Origin: G047528255 sp047528255
GTDB lineage: Bacteria > Bacteroidota > Bacteroidia > Flavobacteriales > Blattabacteriaceae
DNA: 64,000 bases
Assembly: GCA_047528255.1 (NCBI GenBank)
Contig: CP180024.1
Location: 1,447,455-1,511,454 of the forward strand
Direction of reading: 5' to 3'
Shown here piece by piece: positions 48,833 through 58,702 of the stretch. Every line of letters begins with the position of its first letter. Position 1 is the first letter of the stretch. The notes below the pieces were generated by a model. It saw only the letters and a program-made list of their open reading frames with translations. It searched no databases and was not told the DNA's origin. A program made the position numbers and the translations under genes.

Positions 48833-50107
48833 GAGAATGTTGCATGAGAGAAGAAGGGTAAAACATTTATAAATCAATATATTTTTTCGTATATTTGGAA
48901 TAGGAAAAAAAGATTCGTATTTATGCTCAAAAGCACCTCAAAAATAAGCTTTAGTGAACTATAGATGGACCTTTTACCAAAAGAAATGAGTTTTTCAAAA
49001 GGTTAAACACCCACATCTAGTGGGATGGCATGGAGAAAGAAATAAATAAAATATATCAAAAAGGCCAGAGAATAAAAGGACAATCTGCTTACAGTGAAAT
49101 ATGGTTATTTAAGATGATGTTTTTGAGTCGTTGGTATGATCTCAGTGATGTAGGAACGGAAGAATTGCTAAAGGATTCAATAGGCTGCATGCGCTTTTTT
49201 GGTTTTCGATTGGAAAATTAGACCCTAGATCATACGACTCTATGCGGATTTAGCAATGAAATAGTATCTAAAAAAGTATATGAAAGCTTACTGAAAAAAA
49301 TCAATAAGGCACTAGAAAAGCATAAGAAGATAGTTAAAATAAAACTGAGAGTAGAGGCCAGTATTACAGTGCCCCATTTGCTCTCCAAGAGAGCTCTTAC
49401 CTCCGTAGTGGAGAATCGGAAGGAGGAGGAGGAAAAGCAAATCAGTTAAAGAAAAACAAGCGTAAAAAAAGAGACTCAATCAGGAGTAAACACTCAAGGA
49501 AAATGGCTCAAGAAATCAGGTGACTTCTACTACGCATACTAAGAAGCACATAGGGATGGATAAAAATGGAATGATACTAGCAATACATAGTTTAGTAGCC
49601 AATGAGCATAATAGTAAATGGCTAAAGATATTAATAAGCAAACTAGGATATAAACCCAGAGAAGTATATGTAGACAAAGGTTACCAAGTACCAGTCAATG
49701 TATCTTACTTTCATAGTCTAGGAATCAAGACCGTATACAGAAGCCGCCTATAGGAACCGTTCCCTTAAGTAGGTTAACTATATTTTTCAAAAAATTAGTG
49801 AGTAAAATTCGATGGATAGTAGAACGTACTTTTGGCAGTATAAAGCGTTAGTTTGGATCAGGAAAGGCGCGTTACAAAGGATTAGCTCGATGTGTATTCC
49901 AAGCATCTTATGGATACTGCTATGGCTCATAATTTATATCGTACCCCTGGTGTTATTATGTGCTGCTCATAACAATATATATAATTAATTAATTTATAAT
50001 CAATAGTATCTTCGAATAAAATGTGAAAGACTAAATGTACATCGTTCTCTAACGAAGCTCATCTAGGAGGCTGAATAAACGTAATCCGCCATTAACACAA
50101 TGATCTC
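48833..50107 (+). mobile_element. IS, full length, dead transposase
   Basis: The left end GAGAATGTTGCATGAG and right end ACACAATGATCTC frame the copy. Stops follow RLEN (49221) and elsewhere. The right end lies 15 bases before the glmM start codon. Confidence 0.85.
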
Positions 50108-50122
50108 ATAATATTTGTTCCA

Positions 50123-51514
50123 GTGACTCTTATAAAATCAATTTCAGGTATAAGGGGTACCATTGGTGGGAGACCGGGAGAAGGTTTGAGCCCGGTGGAT
50201 GTTGTCAAGTTTTCCGCTGTTTATGGCTCGTGGCTCAAAAGTCAGTGCAGAAGAGAACGCCCTGTTGTTGTGCTCGGGAGAGATGCTCGTATTTCTGGTG
50301 AAACGATTTGCCGATTGGTGGTTGCTACTTTACAAAATATAGGTATAGACGTTATCGATTTAGGTCTTTCTACGACACCGACGGTAGAGATGGGTGTGAT
50401 CATGGAAAAAGCTGAGGGGGGGATTGTTTTGACGGCCAGTCATAACCCTAAACATTGGAATGCTCTGAAGTTGTTGGATGGTCATGGGGAGTTTCTTTCC
50501 GAAGAGTCGGTAGAGTTTGTTTTAGACTTGGCGGATAAAGGGGAATTTTCTTTTGTGGAGGTTGATCAATTAGGACGTTATGAGTTAAGAAAAGATTATA
50601 TACAAAAACATATAGAAGTTATTTTAACTTTACCTTTGATAGATGTGCAAGCTGTCAAGGCTTCTAGATTCAAGATCGTTGTAGATGCAGTGAATTCTAC
50701 CGGTGGCATAGCTGTTCCCATGCTTTTGCAAGCTTTGGGCGTTGAAACGGTGAAGTTGTATTGTGAGCCTAACGGCCATTTTCCGCACAATCCCGAGCCT
50801 TTGCGTGAGCATCTGGGCGAAATCTGTAAAAAAGTTCCGGCTGTTCAGGCTGATCTAGGTATTGCGGTGGATCCGGATGTAGATAGGTTGGCCCTCATAT
50901 GTGAAGATGGCGAGCCTTTTGGAGAAGAATATACTTTAGTAGCTGTAGCTGACTATGTTTTGGAAAAAAAAGTTGGCTCTGCGGTTTCGAATTTATCCTC
51001 TTCGAGGGCTTTGAGAGATGTTGCTTTAGCGAAAGGGGGAGCGTATTACCCTGCAGCAGTAGGGGAGGTGTATGTAGTGAAAAAGATGAAGCAAGTGGAT
51101 GCGGTGATTGGTGGAGAAGGCAATGGCGGGATTATTTATCCTGAATTACATTATGGGCGGGACGCTCTGGTTGGGATTGCCTTGTTTCTCACTCATTTGG
51201 CTCATTTCGGCCGACCGATCAGTCAATTGAGGATGAAGTATCCTCATTATTTCATGTCAAAACAAAAAATAGAACTGTCTACCGGAACGGATGTGGAAGG
51301 GATTTTACAAGCTGTAACAGAACGCTATAAGAAAGAGCATCTGGATCTTACCGATGGCGTGAAAATCGATTTTGAAGAGGAATGGGCACATTTGAGAAAA
51401 TCCAACACCGAGCCTATTATACGTATATATACCGAAAGTATCTCTCAAGCTAAGGCGGACGCTTTGGCTCAACGATTTTTGAATGAGATACCTCAAATGG
51501 TGTCTGTTTTTTGA
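50123..51514 (+). CDS. glmM: Phosphoglucosamine mutase (GlmM), phosphohexomutase family
   Basis: GlmM converts glucosamine 6-phosphate to glucosamine 1-phosphate for UDP-GlcNAc, the substrate of MurA. The 463 residues have the four-domain phosphohexomutase signature: ISGIRGTIGG, the phosphoserine loop TASHNPKHWNALK (Ser106), the metal loop VDPDVDRLAL, the sugar-binding GGEGNGGIIYPELHYGRDA, and the phosphate-binding RKSNTEPIIRIY. A phosphomannomutase role cannot be excluded. The start is GTG, chosen because TLIKSISGIRGT is the family N-terminus and there is no ATG in frame near it. An IS ends 15 bases upstream, so native promoter and most of the leader are gone. The broken TPR gene follows after 25 bases. 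Confidence 0.93.
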   Translation: MTLIKSISGIRGTIGGRPGEGLSPVDVVKFSAVYGSWLKSQCRRERPVVVLGRDARISGETICRLVVATLQNIGIDVIDLGLSTTPTVEMGVIMEKAEGGIVLTASHNPKHWNALKLLDGHGEFLSEESVEFVLDLADKGEFSFVEVDQLGRYELRKDYIQKHIEVILTLPLIDVQAVKASRFKIVVDAVNSTGGIAVPMLLQALGVETVKLYCEPNGHFPHNPEPLREHLGEICKKVPAVQADLGIAVDPDVDRLALICEDGEPFGEEYTLVAVADYVLEKKVGSAVSNLSSSRALRDVALAKGGAYYPAAVGEVYVVKKMKQVDAVIGGEGNGGIIYPELHYGRDALVGIALFLTHLAHFGRPISQLRMKYPHYFMSKQKIELSTGTDVEGILQAVTERYKKEHLDLTDGVKIDFEEEWAHLRKSNTEPIIRIYTESISQAKADALAQRFLNEIPQMVSVF

Positions 51515-51539
51515 TAAGGATCAATCCGGATAGAATTAT

Positions 51540-52937
51540 ATGAAGGAGGATGATTTTTTTCATAATGAATTGATCGTTCGCTTCGAGGCGATGATCAGAG
51601 AAGGACAGATTATTTATTTTGATGCTGAAGAATTTTCAGATATCATTATGTATTATCTTGATCTATCCGATCTTGACTATGCTAACAAGGCTCTTTTTTT
51701 GCCAAGGCAAAATATTCTTATAATATTGATATCAAGATCAGAGAGACCGAAGTGTTTTTGGCCTATGAGAATTTGTCTGAAGCCTTGCAATTGATAGAGG
51801 AGTTGAAGAATCTCGTTCAAGACAATCATACGGATTTTCTCGTAGTGCAAGCAAAGTATTGGTCTTTATGCAAAGCCCCGTTCAAAGTCATAGCTTTATA
51901 CAAATAGGCTTTGAAAAAAGGTTACGATGAAAACTATATCTCTATAATAATATAGGTGATGAATATCTCCGAATTCAGGAGCTCGTAAAAGCATTGTTTT
52001 ACTTTAAAAAGGCTTTGGAAATATGTTTGAATGATGAATATGCCTTTTGTTCCTGCATCCAATGTTTTGATGAGCTCCGTCTTTACAAGGAATGTATTCA
52101 TTTTATGCATCAGTATTTGGAATCACAACCATATTCAGATATAGCTTGGTTTTAGTTGGGTTTGAAGCTGTATAAGCTAAAGAATTATCAAAAGGCCTAT
52201 GAGCATTTGATTATGCCATTTTGTCATCGACGATTCTTTTTTGAGCGCTTATATTGAAAAAGCTGCATGTCTTGAGCAAATGCGAAAATACAATGAAGCT
52301 ATCAAAACTTATGAAGAAGCGTTGCCTTTAGAGAAATAACCTGCTTTGACATACCCTAAAATAGGTCTATGCTATAATAAAATGGATCAACCCGTTAAAG
52401 CCTTGCAGCTTTTTCAACAAGCCATTTATGGAGACCCTCAGTTGGATATACCCTGGTTTGAGTCCGCAATTTATCTATGAGAATTTCGGCAACTATCAGA
52501 AGGGTCTTTATTATTTGAATAAGGCTATAGAATTGGGAGGAGAGAACTTGATATATTGGAAACATCTGGCATATCTCAATATTCAGTTGGAATATTATGA
52601 AGAAGCCGTTGTCGCATATAAGAAGGTATTGCGATTGCAACCTGATCTGTATGATCATTGGATTAGTTGCTCTGAACTTTTGATGGAAATCGGCGATTAT
52701 CATCAAGTCATTGAATTATTGAATAAAGCTTTGAAGAAATTCGGTAAAGTCGGAGAATTGAATTATCATATTTTTTGTTGTTATTTTTTGATGAAACGTG
52801 AAAAAGAAGGGTTTTTTGAATTGACTAGAGTAGTGGAAGCTGCCCCTGAGCTGTGTAAAGCTATGATGAGCAAATATCCATTTATTTTCAGGAAAAGCTT
52901 GGTGAAGAAACTCCTTACAAAACATCATCTCATTTGA
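51540..52937 (+). pseudogene. Tetratricopeptide repeat protein, multiply frameshifted
   Basis: The first 55 residues are open (KEDDFFHNELIVRFEAMI, GQIIYFDAEEFSDIIMYYLDL). The frame is lost at about 51705, but TPR-like helices continue in other frames: IRETEVFLAYENLSEALQLI, YLRIQELVKALFYFKKALEI, NYQKAYEHL, and a last open part of 169 residues (52428-52937) with NYQKGLYYLNKAIELGGEN and EEAVVAYKKVLRLQPD. Assembled, it would be about 460 residues of TPR repeats, likely a scaffold for protein contacts. There are at least five lesions, including in-frame stops. It shares the operon with glmM. Confidence 0.8.
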
Positions 52938-53062
52938 TGAGATAATGAAATTTTTTCATGTGGACAATAAATTATCATTTAGATGGAATGAGAAAAAATC
53001 TTACACTTATGTTCGGTCCATAAAATTAGAAATCTCTGTTCTACCTTTAATATTTAATAATT
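52938..53062. other. Gap with no recognised gene
   Basis: An open frame from 52945 (MKFFHVDNKLSFRW) runs through this gap into rplS in the wrong frame. I see no family in it and treat it as non-coding or as a remnant too degraded to name. Confidence 0.5.
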
Positions 53063-53442
53063 ATGACAGCCCTATTCAAGTAGGTTCAAGAGAAATATAT
53101 CAGAAAGAAAGACTTTCCAAAGTTTAAGTAGGAGATACCATCACAGTGCATTATGAGATTAAGGAGGGAGACAAAGCCCGTAGACAATTTTTTAAAGGGG
53201 TGGTTATTCAGCGTAGAGGGGAAAGTATTTACGGAGCTCTTTTTACGATACATAAGATGAGCGGTAATGTCAACGTAGAGTGTATATTAAGATACTTAAG
53301 TTAACCTTCCCTCAAGAGATTAAAGTTGAAAGAAAAGCAAGGTTGTAGGAAGATAATTTATTACTTCCAAAAATTGAAAGAGAAAAGACCCTTACTAAAA
53401 AAAGACAATTTTCGTGCTTTCAGAAGAAAAAACGGTCTGCTT
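53063..53442 (+). pseudogene. rplS: Ribosomal protein L19, degraded
   Basis: L19 sits at the subunit interface of the 50S and is normally essential. From the ATG at 53063 the reading is MTALFK, a TAG stop, VQEKYIRKKDFPKFK, then a frameshift into VGDTITVHYEIKEGDKARRQ and FFKGVVIQRRGESIYGALF, then TIHKMSGNVNVECI and a stop. The C-terminus continues in other frames (PQEIKVERKARL, RKIIYYFQKLKEKRPLLKK). The central part is clearly L19. An in-frame stop, at least two frameshifts and a changed IERIFP region mean this copy cannot make L19. An intact copy must be elsewhere if the ribosome retains it. Confidence 0.85.
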
Positions 53443-53512
53443 CTGTTTAGGTTATTTCCTGTGTTTTACATTTTAATGTGAATATTTGACGTTTTTTTTT
53501 CGGTTGATTACT

Positions 53513-53538
53513 CCCATTTGAAATGGGTCTTTTTTTTT
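53513..53538 (+). terminator. Rho-independent terminator after the glmM-TPR-rplS operon
   Basis: CCCATTTGAAATGGG can form a 5-7-bp stem with a tiny loop and is followed by TCT and a run of T. It lies about 70 bases after the rplS remnant and before lipB. Confidence 0.65.
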
Positions 53539-53560
53539 ATAATTTGCGTTTGCAAATTAT
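53539..53560 (+). promoter_or_regulatory. Perfect 9-bp inverted repeat upstream of lipB
   Basis: ATAATTTGC, a 4-base spacer GTTT, and GCAAATTAT form a perfect dyad 41 bases before the lipB start. It contains an ATTTG that may be part of a promoter. It could be an operator for a dimeric regulator or an RNA hairpin; its AT-rich arms make it a weak terminator. Confidence 0.4.
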
Positions 53561-53601
53561 TAATCTGAAACGTTTAGCGTTTTTTTTGAGTATAGGTCGG
53601 T

Positions 53602-54318
53602 ATGACTAAAAATGAAACGGTGCTTTTCAAAGACCTCGGGAAGCAAGATTACAAAAAAGTCTGGGCATATCAGCAAGAACTATTCAAGGAAATTGTCGAT
53701 TTGAAGCTTTCGAATAGAAAAATGCCCGAAATGCATCGAAAAATTACACCCAATTATTTGTTTTTTGTAGAGCATTCTCATGTTTATACTATGGGAAAAA
53801 GTGGAAAGTATGAGCATTTTCTTTTGTCTGATAATTTTCTCGAAAGCATCGACGCCGTTTTTTACAGGGTCGATCGGGGAGGGGACATTACTTATCATGG
53901 CCCAGGACAAGTAGTGGTTTATCCCGTGCTGGATTTGGACAATTTTTTTACGGATATGCACAAGTATTTACGCTCTCTTGAAGAAGTTGTCATCCGCACT
54001 TTGTCGTCTTATGGATTGGACAGTACGCGTTCAACTGGAGAGACCGGTGTATGGTTGGATGTGGGGAGCCCTCAAGCACGCAAGATTTGCGCGATAGGGG
54101 TTCGAGCCAGTCGTTGGGTTACCATGCACGGCTTTGCATTGAACGTTAATACGGATCTTCGTTATTTCGGACATATCATCCCCTGTGGGATTCGGGACAA
54201 GGCCGTGACTTCTCTAGCGGAGGAACTTGGTCGTGAAATTCTTATAGATCAGGTCAAGAATCAGTTGAAGATAAACATTCAAGAGGTTTTTAAGGCAATT
54301 TTACTCGAATCGTCATAA
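53602..54318 (+). CDS. lipB: Octanoyl-[ACP]:protein octanoyltransferase LipB
   Basis: LipB transfers octanoate from acyl carrier protein to the lipoyl domains of 2-oxoacid dehydrogenases and the glycine cleavage H protein. The 238 residues contain VEHSHVYTMGKSGK, RGGDITYHGPGQVVVYPVLDL (the substrate tunnel), ARKICAIGVRASRWVTMHGFAL with the catalytic Lys161, and IIPCGI with the catalytic Cys195. Length is normal. The start at 53602 gives a family-like N-terminus. It is transcribed alone, after a terminator and a dyad, and is followed by an IS at 54398. LipA is not in the window. Its retention fits a working pyruvate or 2-oxoglutarate dehydrogenase. Confidence 0.95.
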   Translation: MTKNETVLFKDLGKQDYKKVWAYQQELFKEIVDLKLSNRKMPEMHRKITPNYLFFVEHSHVYTMGKSGKYEHFLLSDNFLESIDAVFYRVDRGGDITYHGPGQVVVYPVLDLDNFFTDMHKYLRSLEEVVIRTLSSYGLDSTRSTGETGVWLDVGSPQARKICAIGVRASRWVTMHGFALNVNTDLRYFGHIIPCGIRDKAVTSLAEELGREILIDQVKNQLKINIQEVFKAILLESS

Positions 54319-54397
54319 AAAAGCGTTTGAATGCTGTTGTAAGTATTCTAAAATGTCTCAGCGATTTTTGGATTTATCTAAATGGCTTTTAGGATAC

Positions 54398-55626
54398 GAG
54401 AACGTTGCGAGAACCTTGCATGAGAAAAGGGAGGTTGTAAAGTGTTTGTAAATCAATATATTGTTTCGTATATTTGGAGTAGGAAATAAAAAAGATTCAG
54501 CTTATATGCTCAGAAGAACTTCTCAAATAGGTTTTAGCAAACTATACATGAACTATCTACCAGAAGAGGGGAGTTTTTCAAAAGGTTAAATACATTGATT
54601 CCCTGGAAAAGGAATGCAGAAAGAAATAAGAAAAATGTATCAAAAAGAATAGGGAATAAAAGCTCATCCTCCCTACAGTGGAATATCGTTATTTAAAAAT
54701 GATGCTTTTGATTTACTGGTATGATCTGAGTGATGTAGGAATGAAAAATTTGTAAAAGATTTCATAGGATTTATGTAGATTTCGTAATGAAATAGTAGCC
54801 AAAAAGGCATATGAGAGCTTATTGAAAAAGATCAGTAAGAAGTTAAAAAAGCATCAGGAGATGGTTAAAACAGTAGTTATATTAGATAATACCAGTATTA
54901 CAGTGAATCCCCCTTTCTCCCAAGGGATCTCTTACCTGTGTAGTGGAGGATCGAAAGGAGATGGTCAAAAACAAATCAGTCAAAGAAAAGCAAGGAAAAA
55001 AAGAGGATCAATCAGGAGTAGACACTCAAGGAAAATGGCTCAAGAAATAAGGGAGCTCTACTACAGATACAAGAAGAATATAGGTGTGGATAAAAATGGA
55101 ATGATACTACCAGTACATAGCATAGTAGTCAATGAGTATTATAGTAAAGGAGCTAAAGTCGTTAGTGTATAAACTGGGATATAAGCTGATAGAAGTATAT
55201 GGAGAAAAAGGTTACCAAGTTTCAGCTAACGTGTCTTACTTTCATAGTCGAGGCATCAAAGATCGTATATGGAAGAAAGCCATAGGGTCTATACCTTAAG
55301 TAGGATAGCTATATATTCAAAAATTACTGAGGAACTCCCTATGGTTACTAGAACGTACTCTTTCTAAGATAGGTCGTTGGTTTGGAACGCGAAAGGCCGT
55401 TACAAAGCATTAGCTCGTGTGCATGCCCATCCCTTATGGAGGCTATAGCAGATAATTTGTATCGTCTCTCTAGGATTATTATGAGATATTTATAAAAATA
55501 GATTAAATTAATTAATTTTTAATTAATACGATTTAGAATACAATATTAAATACTAAATTAGCATCGTCTCGAACGAAGCCTATCTAGAGTCTGAATATAC
55601 CTAATACACCTTAAGACAATTCTCTC
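54398..55626 (+). mobile_element. IS, near full length, with doubled left end
   Basis: The start reads GAGAACGTTGC and then GAGAACCTTGCATGAG, so the outer 11 bases of the left end occur twice. The right end is altered (AGACAATTCTCTC). Flanks ATAC (54394-54397) and ATTC (55628-55631) differ by one base. The transposase is broken; 116 residues stay open at 54822-55172. Confidence 0.82.
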
Positions 55627-55659
55627 AATTCTACATTCGAAAATCTACGGATAACGTCA

Positions 55660-56380
55660 AGCATTATTGATTTTGCATGGTCTCTTTGGTATGGGGACAA
55701 TTTGGCAACCCTCGAAAAGCGTTGGGCAGAAAATTATGAGGTGCATTTTATAGATTTGAGAAATCACTGAAAGATCTTTCATTCTGATTAAATGAACCAT
55801 CCTCTTGTATCAGAAGATTTTTTGAAGTAATATTGCATATTATGGATTGTACGATCCAATATTGATCGGTCATTCAATGGGTGAAAAGGATGTGATGCAA
55901 TTCGCTATAAATCAACCGAAAATTTCAAAAAAAGATTATTGGTGTAGACATCGCTCCAAAATCTTACCGCTCGCATCATCAAGATATTATCCGAACAGAT
56001 TAAATCTGTGGATTTTGGTCGGATCTCTACCAGGAAAGATCTCGATGTTTTTTGGGGAAATTTATTCCGGATTTGGGTATGCGTGCAATGATTTCCAATA
56101 ATGTCTATCGGAAGGAAGACGGTCAATTTGCTTTTCAATTTCATCTCCCTGGCATTGAAAAAAATTATGAGGCGTTGATCGAGCAGCCTTTGCAAGAGGG
56201 AAGTTATGAAAAGCCCGTGTTCTTCCTTATTGGAGGTCAATCTCATTATGTCTCTTATGAAGACTTCCCTTTGATAAAACAGATTTCCCTTTAGCGCAGA
56301 TTGTTACATTGGAGCAGGCAGGACATTGGATTCATACCGATAGGCCTGTAGAGTTTTATGCTGATAATCAGGTTTTTTAA
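55660..56380 (+). pseudogene. Alpha/beta hydrolase (YbfF-like esterase), multiply broken
   Basis: Pieces in order are LILHGLFGMG, NLATLEKRWAENYEVHFIDL (with RNH next), MNHPLVSEDFL, ILIGHSMGEKDVMQFAI with the nucleophile Ser in GHSMG, KFIPDLGMRAMI, NNVYRKEDGQFAFQFHLPGI, EKPVFFLIGGQSHYVSYEDFP, and LEQAGHWIHTDRPVEF with the His. They lie in all three plus-strand frames with several stops (RNH*KIFHSD*MNHP). The catalytic triad is traceable, but at least six lesions show the gene is dead. In related genomes this gene is often near pdxJ, which here lies at 22 kb. Confidence 0.8.
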
Positions 56381-56482
56381 AATTTTTATTAAGACTTTAT
56401 ATAAACAATAATATATACTTTATAAATCTCTTATAAAACACTCAAATTTGAGTTGCTTTAAATCCGATCCAATTGGATATCT

Positions 56483-56536
56483 GAGAATATTGCATAAGAG
56501 AATGGATTTAAAATATCTGTAAATCAAGATATTATT
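56483..56536 (+). mobile_element. IS left end, outer layer of a triple nest
   Basis: Only 54 bp of the left end (GAGAATATTGCATAAG) remain before a reversed copy. The matching right-end piece is at 58527-58696. Confidence 0.72.
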
Positions 56537-57209
56537 TAAAACCATTGTGTTAATTATAGATTACGTTTATTCAATCCCCTTGATGGCTTCGTTGGAGAAG
56601 ATGTAGGTTTGGGTTTTAATATTATATTCGAAATATTATTAATTATAAAATAATTAATTATATCTATAATTATGAATAGTGTATAATAAAACCAGAGAAC
56701 TATACAAATTATGTGAGTTCCTCCTTCTAATATGGGGATCTATTATCACTCCTGTTTTAACTATCTCCTGATGCTTTTCTAATACCTTATTGATCTTTTT
56801 TAGTAAAAGTTTATATGTGTTTTTAACTACTATTTCATTTCGAAATCTGCATAAATTCTCATAATCAGGGATTTGATCTTCCAATCTAAAAGCAAAAAGC
56901 GCATGTAGCTCAAGGATTCTTTCACTAATTCTTCCGTTCCTACATCAATGAGATCATACCAGTGACTCAAAAGCATCATCGTAAATAACGATATTCCACT
57001 GTAAGTAGGTTGCCTTTTATTCCCTGGCCTTTTTAATATATTTTTCTTATTTCTTTATTCATCCCTTCCCAGTGGATCAAGGTGTTTAATCTTTTGAAAA
57101 ACTCATTCCTTCTGGTAGAACGTTCATATATAGTTCACTAAATCTTATTTGTACGGTGGTCTGAGAATAGAGCCGAATTTTTTTATTCTCTACTCTAGAT
57201 ATACGAAAC
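56537..57209 (-). mobile_element. IS, middle layer of the triple nest, right-end part with deletion
   Basis: It begins AAACCATTGTGTTAA and after about 175 bp jumps to the first catalytic region, so the C-terminal half of the transposase is deleted. It continues to the left-end neighbourhood (TATACGAAAC), where a plus-strand copy is inserted. The outer left end follows at 58482-58526. Confidence 0.76.
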
Positions 57210-58481
57210 GAGAACGTTGCATAGGAGAAGTAGGTTAAAAACGTTTGTAAATCAATATATTATTTCGTATATTATGGAGTATAAAATAAAAAAATTCGGC
57301 ACTATGCTCAGAATCACCGCATAAATAAGCTTTACTGAACTATATATGGAATGTTCTACCAGAAGGAGTGAGTTTTTCAAAAGTTTAAGAACTAGTGATC
57401 TACTGGGAAAGGATGGAAAAAGAAATAAAAAAATATATCAAAAAGGCCAGGGAATAAAATGCCAACCTGCTTACAGTGGAATATCGTTATTTACGATGAT
57501 GCTTTTGAGTCACTGCTATGATCTCAGTGATATAGGAACGGAAGAATTGGTGAAAGAATTCTTGAGTTGCATGCGCTTTTGTGGTTTTCGATTAGAAATC
57601 AGATCCCAGAGCATACGACTCTATGCAGATTTCGAAATGAAATAGTAGTTAAAAAAACATATAAACGTTTATTTAAAAATATCAATAAGGAATTAGAAAA
57701 GCATCAGGCGATATAAAACAGGAGTGATAGTAGATGTTAGTATTACAGTGAGGCCCTTTGCTACCAAGGGAGCTCCTACCTACGTAGTGGAGGATCGGAA
57801 GGAAGAGAGGGAAAAGCAAATCAGTCAAAGAAAAGAAAGGGTAAAAAAGAGACTCAATAAGGAGTAGAAACTCAAGAAAAATGGTTCAAGAAATCAGGTA
57901 AACTCTACTACGGATACAAGAAGCACATAGGGGAGGGATAAAAAATGGAATGATGCTAGCTGTACATAGTGTAGCAGTCAATGAGTATAATAGTATAGGG
58001 ATAAAGCCATTAATAAGCAAACTAGGATATAAACCCATAGAAGTATATGCAGACAAAGGTTCCCAAGTTCCAGACAACGTGTCTTACTTTCATAGTCGCG
58101 GCATCAAAGACCGTATACAAAAGAAATCCTATAGGAACCGTTCGTTAAGTAGTATAGCTATATTATTCAATATAATTAGTGAATAAAAACGATGGGTAGC
58201 AGAACGTACTTTTGGCAGTGTAATGCGTTGGCCTGGGTCAGGAAAGACTCGTTACAAAGGATTAGATCGTGTGCATGCCCAATATCTTATGGAGGCTATG
58301 ACGCATAATTTATATCGTTTCTCTGGAATTATTATGAGATTTCCATAAAAATAAATATAATTAATTAATTTATAATCAATATTATTTCGAATATAATGTG
58401 AAAGAATAAATATACATTTTCTCTAACGAAGCCCATTTAGTAGGCTGAATAAACGTAATCCACCATTAATACAATGGTCTC
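57210..58481 (+). mobile_element. IS, full length, inner layer of the triple nest
   Basis: The left end GAGAACGTTGCATAGG and right end ACAATGGTCTC are present. Open stretches are 99 residues (57346-57645) and 78 residues (57950-58186). It sits in the left-end region of the middle-layer copy with about 8 bp of that copy lost and no clear duplication. Confidence 0.85.
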
Positions 58482-58526
58482 GATTTACAAATATTTTAAC
58501 CTTCTTTTCTCATGCAACGTTTTCAA
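58482..58526 (-). mobile_element. IS left end, middle layer of the triple nest
   Basis: GATTTACAAATATTTTAACC to CATGCAACGTTTTC is the reversed left terminus that continues the copy at 56537-57209. Confidence 0.75.
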
Positions 58527-58696
58527 TTTGTATGGTCATCTGGAATTATATACGTCATTCATAAAAACAAATACACTTAATTAACTTATAAATCAGTGAT
58601 TTTCAAATACAATATGAAAGAATAAATCTATATTTTTTCTAACGAAGCCAACCTAGAAGGTTTAATAACCATAATACACTTTAACACAATGGTCTC
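58527..58696 (+). mobile_element. IS right end, outer layer of the triple nest
   Basis: It reads from the end of the transposase region to ACACAATGGTCTC. It is the partner of the left end at 56483 and ends 6 bp from the mlaF stop codon. Confidence 0.75.
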
Positions 58697-58702
58697 GATT
58701 GG

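Noticed and set aside
52945..53127. A 60-residue protein MKFFHVDNKLSFRW and onward
   Set aside because: It runs out of frame into the rplS remnant and matches no family I know; I list the gap as unassigned instead.
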